DNA of 64,000 bases from Cadophora sp. MPI-SDFR-AT-0126 (Eukaryota > Ascomycota > Leotiomycetes > Helotiales > Ploettnerulaceae). Numbering within the stretch: position 1 is the first letter of the stretch; every line of letters begins with the position of its first letter. Made by a program: the position numbers and the translations under genes. The DNA is taken from positions 1,922,001-1,986,000 of the forward strand of contig JAGMVK010000004.1 in assembly GCA_020747065.1 (NCBI GenBank), written 5' to 3'. The notes below the pieces were generated by a model. The model saw nothing but the letters and a program-made list of their open reading frames with translations. It made no database searches and had not been told where the DNA came from. Below, one piece after another: positions 58,304-64,000 of this stretch.

Positions 58304-59109
58304 GGTGGATTTTCACGGGCTTGGAGGTTTGAAGTAGTCAAGTCTCTGGGGAATGAGCTTGAACCTTTAACTATCACGTTGGATAGGGCTTGTATTTACA
58401 CCACTTAATCATGTAGAATGGCAGGGGCGACTCCAGCGGAACATTTGAAGCCTTCAATTCACCGTGGAACAACTGGTCTCCAGTCAATGCATGCCATCCT
58501 AGTTCATCTGAATTGCGAATAACGGCCATGGGAAATCAAGCGATATCCTCATCAGCCGTGATCATGGAGTGTTACCTGATTGGGACTCGTTTCTCATAAG
58601 CGACCATGCAGGACTTCGAAAAAGGAGAAGCGAGCGTAAGTCCACAACACTAAAACGAATGAAGTCGATGAGCCGAGAGGTGGAAGAACCATGATCGCGG
58701 AATGTTTCAAGACCCCGCATCAACATGGCTAAAATGACATGGCGGTTTCTAACAGCTGGAGAAAAAAGACTAGCTTAGATAGATCTACTTTATCCAGAAC
58801 AAGCTTCGCCAAGATATTCAGATGGCGCGGGATCTTTACCCCGCCATTGCTCCTTCAGACAGGCTAGGAATATTATCTTCCACAAAAGATCGGATGAAAT
58901 GATTCAATCTAGCCACGTTCACGTTGTATTCGTTCATTTTGTTGTGGCCGGGTTATCTCTGACCTGGGAAAACAATTAAGCTGCAGTTCTACTAGTCCGG
59001 AAGGGCCGCTGAGATTGCTCTTCATAATACTCTCTCTCGTTCTCTGTGCTTTTTCCAAGGGCTTCATACGTTGCGATTTCTTCTTGGTATTTCTGAAAAC
59101 TATTCTACA
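58304..59109. promoter_or_regulatory. Divergent pectinase promoter region with CreA-type sites
   Basis: 806 bases between the PME and GH28 starts. Three SYGGRG-type motifs that fit the carbon-catabolite repressor CreA are present: CTGGGG at 58346-58351, and GCGGGG on the minus strand at 58713-58718 and 58839-58844. Such sites are frequent by chance. Their use here is inference from the known glucose repression of pectinases. Confidence 0.35.
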
Positions 59110-60374
59110 ATGTTTCTTCTGCCATTCGTCAGTCTGTTGCTTACAACAGAGGTCATTGCATTTCCTTCCACCCAAGGAAAGAGAGCTGATCCTGTTCTCT
59201 TACCTCGAGCGGTTTGTACTCCGGCTTCTGGAGCGTCTTCAGGGGATGATGCTCCAGCTATCGCTGCCGCCATTAAGTCATGCGGAGCCGGAGGCACAAT
59301 TGTGCTCCCTGCTGGAGTCACCTACAACTTGAAGACCATGCTGGACTTCACAGGTTGCGTAAACTGCGACTTCCAGATTGAGGGTTTGTTGAAAGCGTCA
59401 GGTGACACGACTCTCTGGGATGGCGTCAGAGCCATGTTATATGTAGGCAAGATTGCCGGCGTCAAAATCAGGTCGTTGACTGGTACTGGAGTCATTGATG
59501 GAAATGGTCAAAACTCGTGAGTTCGACTAGAATCTGTCCCTACACAAGCCCTCTGACAACTTGTAGATACGATCGATACGCAACCGACACCGGATTTTCG
59601 AGACCAACAATGTTGTACATCAGTGGCGGCAGCAACATCGTGCTAGACAACTTCCGCATGAAGAATGCTCCGTCGGCATTCGTCAATCTCAGAGACGCCA
59701 CTAAAGTAGCTACGTTTTCGAACCTCAAACTCGATGCAACGTCAAAGTCAACAGTTCTCCCGAAAAACACCGACGGTTTCGACATTGGCGAGAGCACTTA
59801 CGCAACGCTCACCAATATCGATATCACCAACCAAGACGACTGCATTGCGTTCAAGCCAGGATCGAATTATGCCCTGGCCGATGGAATCACCTGCCACGGA
59901 TCTCACGGGATATCAGTGGGGTCTCTTGGAAAGGAAAATCCAGACACGGTCAAAAATATCGTTGCGAGGAACATTGTCATGATTGACTCGACCAAAGCTG
60001 CCGGGATCAAAACATACCCACCAGGCAACGGCCATGCGCTATCTACCGTCTCCAATGTCACATTTTCCGGCTTCACTGTGCAGAACTGTGACTACGCAAT
60101 CCAGATCCAAAGTTGTTACGGGGAGACAGCAGCATATTGCGCTACCAATCCTGGAGATGCCCAGTTGACTGGCATTACTTTTGATAATTTTAGCGGGACA
60201 ACTAGCACTAAGTACAGCCCTACGACGGGCATGTTGAACTGTGGTTCCGCTGGGAAATGTGATGTAAAAGTATCCAAATATACTGTGAAGGCAGGTTCTG
60301 GGACTGGAAGAGTACTTTGCTCCAACATGCCAAGTACTCTCGGAGTGACCTGCACGGCTGGAGCGACTGGGTAG
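59110..60374 (+). CDS. GH28 pectinase (exo-polygalacturonase or xylogalacturonase-like)
   Basis: Exons are 59110-59516 and 59567-60374, with a 50-base intron; 404 residues. A signal peptide (LLPFVSLLLTTEVIA) is followed by a likely dibasic-processed stretch (GKRA). The beta-helix motifs are present: NTDGFDIG (first catalytic Asp), NQDDCIAFKPGSN (the Asp pair) and CHGSHGISVGSLG (catalytic His). The fourth motif, usually RIK in endopolygalacturonases, reads AGIKTYPPGNGH, so the Arg that contacts the substrate carboxylate is replaced by Gly. That variant occurs in exo-acting and xylogalacturonan-type GH28 branches, and the assignment is to that side of the family. Cysteines at the C-terminus (CSNM, TCTA) fit the usual disulphides. 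It is divergent from PME. Confidence 0.92.
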
Positions 60375-61448
60375 ATCCTCGATAACCAAGGATGCTTCTG
60401 ATGAAGATAACCTTTGACTTTACTTCTTGTACATATTAATACATTTCTTGATTTACTGGAGACTTGCAAAGATGTTTCTTCGAAATGATTGTTTCTTCTT
60501 CTGGCTTGAGCAAATTGACTTTGATTCCAAAGCACCCTGGCCCAATGGACCGTGTCTGTATATATCCAACACTTTCAAATATCCCTCTGTATATTAGATC
60601 TTGGATTCTAAAGCAGTTTGTGATCTGCCTATTGGACCTTGTTGAATTCTTCTCTTGCTAACTAGCGCCGGAGAAGTCAGCATCCAATATTGTGACCCCA
60701 AAGTCAGCACTGTTCAAAAAAGACTCTCGCCAAGTCTTGATCACGTCCAGCTCAAATTTTGTTCTCGAGATGGACCATGAACTGTTACGGAAGCTTTGGA
60801 GATGACGCCCTGGGACGATCTTAGTTCTGCATATGTTCAAGGCACCAGCTTTTCTATTTTCTATTGATCTGCGACTTGTATCAATCTTCCGTCGATCTTT
60901 CAAATGGCAATCATATAATTCCATGGTTGTTCAGGTTATGGGAGAGCGATAACCTCCGAAAATAAGGGGAAGGCCCCTGTATGATAAGCGACAGGTGGAA
61001 TGAGAAAGATCGCGACTGCAAAATTGGAGCTGTTTGTGGTCACGATCGCTGTTGGGCTTTTGTCGCGGTGTCTGGTCAGCAAATCCGTAAGCAGCTATGC
61101 TGAGTGCTCAAGATACCTTAAATCCGCACGAACAGGCTATACGGCCGCTAAATGACAAGATTTACGAATCCTTCCATCCAGTCATCGAATCACAACGCCC
61201 TGTTCCCAAGGTTGTGTGTGGTTCGCTTACAGCAGCACGCTGGCACTCTCGGCTGTTGATTACTATTCAAAACAACACCACAATCTCTCTGTCTCTCGGA
61301 TGAAGTACATTGGCCCAACGCGTCAACATGCAAATCATGACTTTTCTGCTCACAACTGCTAGCCTCGGCGTTTGCGCCCTTGTACGTGCGGCTTGTTGAC
61401 TATCAAGCATTGATTTGATAATCGTACCGAGCATGTTCCCCGGGATGC
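60375..61448. other. Intergenic region
   Basis: 3' flank of the GH28 gene and upstream region of the NmrA-like gene. A minus-strand open frame (60658-60924) and others are featureless. No gene is supported. Confidence 0.4.
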
Positions 61449-61458
61449 TATATATAAG
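61449..61458 (+). promoter_or_regulatory. Probable TATA box of the NmrA-like gene
   Basis: TATATATAAG, 121 bases upstream of the ATG at 61579. It is a strong match to a TATA element at a usual distance for a fungal leader. Confidence 0.5.
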
Positions 61459-61578
61459 AAATGTCCGAGCCTTGTCGACTAAGCTCGACATCACCAGCAA
61501 CGTCAACCCAATTCGGTACTTGATTCTACAACAAGACCAAAAAACTTTTTTGGTCTCAATAAGCTAACAGACAACAAA

Positions 61579-62768
61579 ATGTCTAAGCTAATCGTCATCG
61601 TTGGAATTACAGGCAATCAGGTCCGTTCCATCCTGTATCTCAATGTACTCGAAATACATGTTAACACCTCCATCAAGGGAGGTTCAGTAGCTTCAGCGTT
61701 CCTTCGAGATCCCTCCTGGAAAATTCGGGGAATAAGTCGCGACCCCAGCAAAGCCTCCAGCCAATCCCTGGTCTCACAAGGAATTGAAATCGTCCCTGGC
61801 GACGTAGACGACATCGATTCCCTCAAGGCCGCATTCAAAGGAGCCAATATCATCTTCGGCAACACCGCATTCTCTAATGCTTTCGCAATGCCTACAGATT
61901 CTGATCTGGAGAAATTGTCTCCAGGCCAGACATTGAGAGAGTGGTGTTATGAGCTGGAGGTGCAGCAGGGGAAGAACATCGTTGATGCTGCGGCGAGTGT
62001 GGTTGATACGTTGGATTTGTTCATATGGTCGACATTGTCTAATGCAAGCAAGTGGTCGAGGGGAAAATATACTGGCGTGTATCACTTTGATTCGAAGGCC
62101 AAGGTTGTGGATTATTTGCATGAGATTCACCCTTCGTTGGGTGAAAAGACGTCCTTGTTACAGATGGGATTGTTCATTACGAACTGGAAGTGGGGTCAAG
62201 CTGCCGTTCCATGGGAGAAGGTAAACCGCATCAGACCTTGGCTTATTCGAGTTGCTACTAACGATAACCAGCGTCCTGATGGATCACTCCTCCTCGCCGT
62301 GCCCGGCACTGGCGATGTTCCCGTCCCGCTTATTGTACCTTCCGACGCAGGCAAATTCGTCAAAGCCCTTTCGCAAGTTTCATCTGGCAAGAACCTCCTC
62401 GCCTTCGGCGACCTCATGACTTGGTCCGAGTATGTTGCTCTTTGGAGTAAGATCACTGGGCTTCCGGCCAAATTTGAGCAAAGTACTGTTGATGCGCTGG
62501 ATAAGCTGGCGCCTGGTGGGTATGGAGAGGAGATTGGTGAGATGTACGCATACATGCAGGAATTTGGGTACTGGGGAAAGGACGATGATTCGGTCATCTT
62601 TCCGAAAGACGTAAGTCCGACCTTCTACTCAGTGATTGTGAATGTGGAATGCTGACTGGTTCATAGCTTGGCGTTGAGGTGGATGCCACGAGGATCGAGG
62701 ATTACATCAAGAACGAGGACTGGTCAGAATTGATCAACAGACCTGTTCCTGGATCTTCAATTAGTTAA
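61579..62768 (+). CDS. NmrA-like NAD(P)-binding protein
   Basis: Exons are 61579-61620, 61678-62610 and 62667-62768; 358 residues. The first intron (57 bases, in phase, without a stop) splits the dinucleotide motif. Spliced, it reads IVGITGNQGGSVASAFL, the classic GxxGxxG of NmrA-type proteins; retention would insert 19 residues and break it. Further motifs are IRGISRDPSKASS, ANIIFGNTAFSNAF and a helical C-terminal part (GDLMTWSEYVALW). The YxxxK pair of active SDR reductases is not evident, in keeping with a redox-sensing or atypical isoflavone-reductase-like role. It shares a superfamily with the gene at 42193-43395 but is not a close paralogue. It is probably cytosolic. Confidence 0.9.
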
Positions 62769-64000
62769 AATCTCAAACTACATCCCTCTGAGGAAAGGGA
62801 AGACAGCGTGTCTATCTAAAAGTGTCTCACTCGAGAGTTGAAGGAGGGATTCAACATCGGAATTATTTTTACAAAGCTAAGCCAAGCGAAAAATTATACT
62901 CTGAATTGTAAACATGTCCTGTCATTGAGATACAATATGTCCGTTCTAGCCACACCAAGATCCCTACAAGAATATGCGTAGATCTAAAATTCACACCCCA
63001 TCGTCTCATTGAAAGCTCCATCCATGCTTTTATCTCTTCCCATCTCCGGCAGAATTAGGTGAACGGATGCAAGCCAGCCAAGGATACAAACGCCCTACAT
63101 AGCTTCAACATGATGAATGAATTAGAAAGTGAAAACAGGCTGTTTGACAGTCTTCTCTACCTTGACAACAATACTCACTCAGCAGAAAGCCACTGAAACG
63201 TCTGTTTAATTTTCCTTTCTATCCACCCGGAAAAGAACCCACTTTTCCATTCTGAATGTTGGAATGTCCTTCGTCACTTGATTTGTACAACGTGAAAGAT
63301 GAAGCCTCAAGGATGTAACCTTTCCAGAGATCTGATGTTCTTTCCTTACAGCCAATCCTGCAGAGTAAGGATCGATATTTATAAGCCCCCCAGCAAGAAG
63401 TTCCAGATGGCTGAAGGCAAGAAACCTTTACTTCACTTCAATTTTCTAGGAGTGAAGTCTGTTAATCTTCATACTCAACGCATAGAGTATAGCTCCACAA
63501 GGGCCTCGAGTACCTTGAGGTTTTTTCGCTCAATTGCTTAAAATTGTCGCAGTTGATGCAATTTCAAGCAACAGCCAGCTGTACGTCCAGATCACATGCT
63601 GCACATGATACGCTCCTCGTCTCGTAAGGGAAAAACGCAAGGGTAACAATGGAGTCGAGACCGTGTATCGAATTTCCCATTGTCAGTCAGCTATTGGTCC
63701 CTGGAGCAAGAGGCTAGACACACTAGCTGTAGATATGTTTATCCCTCCCGAGAGTTCTGAGATTAGCGAGAGCATCAGGCAATTTGACAACAAACCCCTA
63801 GATTGACAGCAACGTTCAAGTTTTCAAACCACCGTTTCCCTCTTAAAACCCATTCTTACACCACACCAATGCAATCTCGATTACGGATGCGATCCGTCCC
63901 TCAAAGGTAGCTACAACACATTCAACTCTGCATTGTCAAGTCAAAATTTGACCCTCAGCGATACACGACCTCGGCTCTCAGATGTCTGTATTTGGTAATC
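62769..64000. other. No supported gene at window end
   Basis: An 80-codon plus-strand open frame (63299-63541) lacks features. Near 63870 an ATG with a following GTAGCT donor-like sequence could begin a gene that leaves the window, but it cannot be supported from 130 bases. Confidence 0.4.

Noticed and set aside
63299..63541. 80-codon open frame near the window end
   Set aside because: No start context, domain or splice evidence.

Overview
The window is nuclear DNA of a filamentous ascomycete (Pezizomycotina). Most genes carry short GT-AG introns of about 40-130 bases. The protein families (HET domain, bZIP with DUF3425, Zn2Cys6/C2H2 regulators, CmcJ-like oxygenase, vanillyl-alcohol oxidase, GH28 and pectinesterase) are typical of plant-associated or saprotrophic moulds. 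I cannot fix the species. All intron-exon models were built by hand from frame, splice signals and family conservation; every model given with full exon coordinates sums to a multiple of three.

Layout. 0.5-7.5 kb: an unknown membrane-anchored protein, guanine deaminase, and two neighbouring paralogues of an unrecognised family. 8.8-16.4 kb: an accessory block with a HET-domain gene flanked by a degenerate repeat (three direct copies on the left, one inverted on the right), a single-exon NYN-LOTUS putative RNase, and on either side of it two genes sharing a Trp-rich C-terminal motif, one of which looks frameshifted. 17-28.7 kb: a 2EXR/F-box-like protein, a bZIP/DUF3425 factor, the eEF1A chaperone PBDC1/Chp1 and a full-length Ste6-like ABC exporter.

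29-47.5 kb: a run of eight metabolic and regulatory genes: a metallo-beta-lactamase-fold hydrolase divergent from an AtuA-like (DUF1446) protein, a regulator with both C2H2 and Zn2Cys6 fingers, a CmcJ-like 2OG oxygenase, an MFS transporter, an NmrA-like protein divergent from an aldo-keto reductase, and a vanillyl-alcohol-oxidase-type flavoenzyme with its catalytic residues intact. No polyketide or peptide synthase is present, so a catabolic or tailoring cluster for phenolic or lactone compounds is the best reading (inference). 47.5-52.2 kb is gene-poor and holds a decayed HET gene.

52.3-62.8 kb: secreted enzymes. A copper amine oxidase is interrupted by a one-base frameshift. It is followed by a GPI-anchored GH17 glucanase, a pectin methylesterase divergent from a GH28 pectinase, and an NmrA-like protein. 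The last 1.2 kb has no supported gene.
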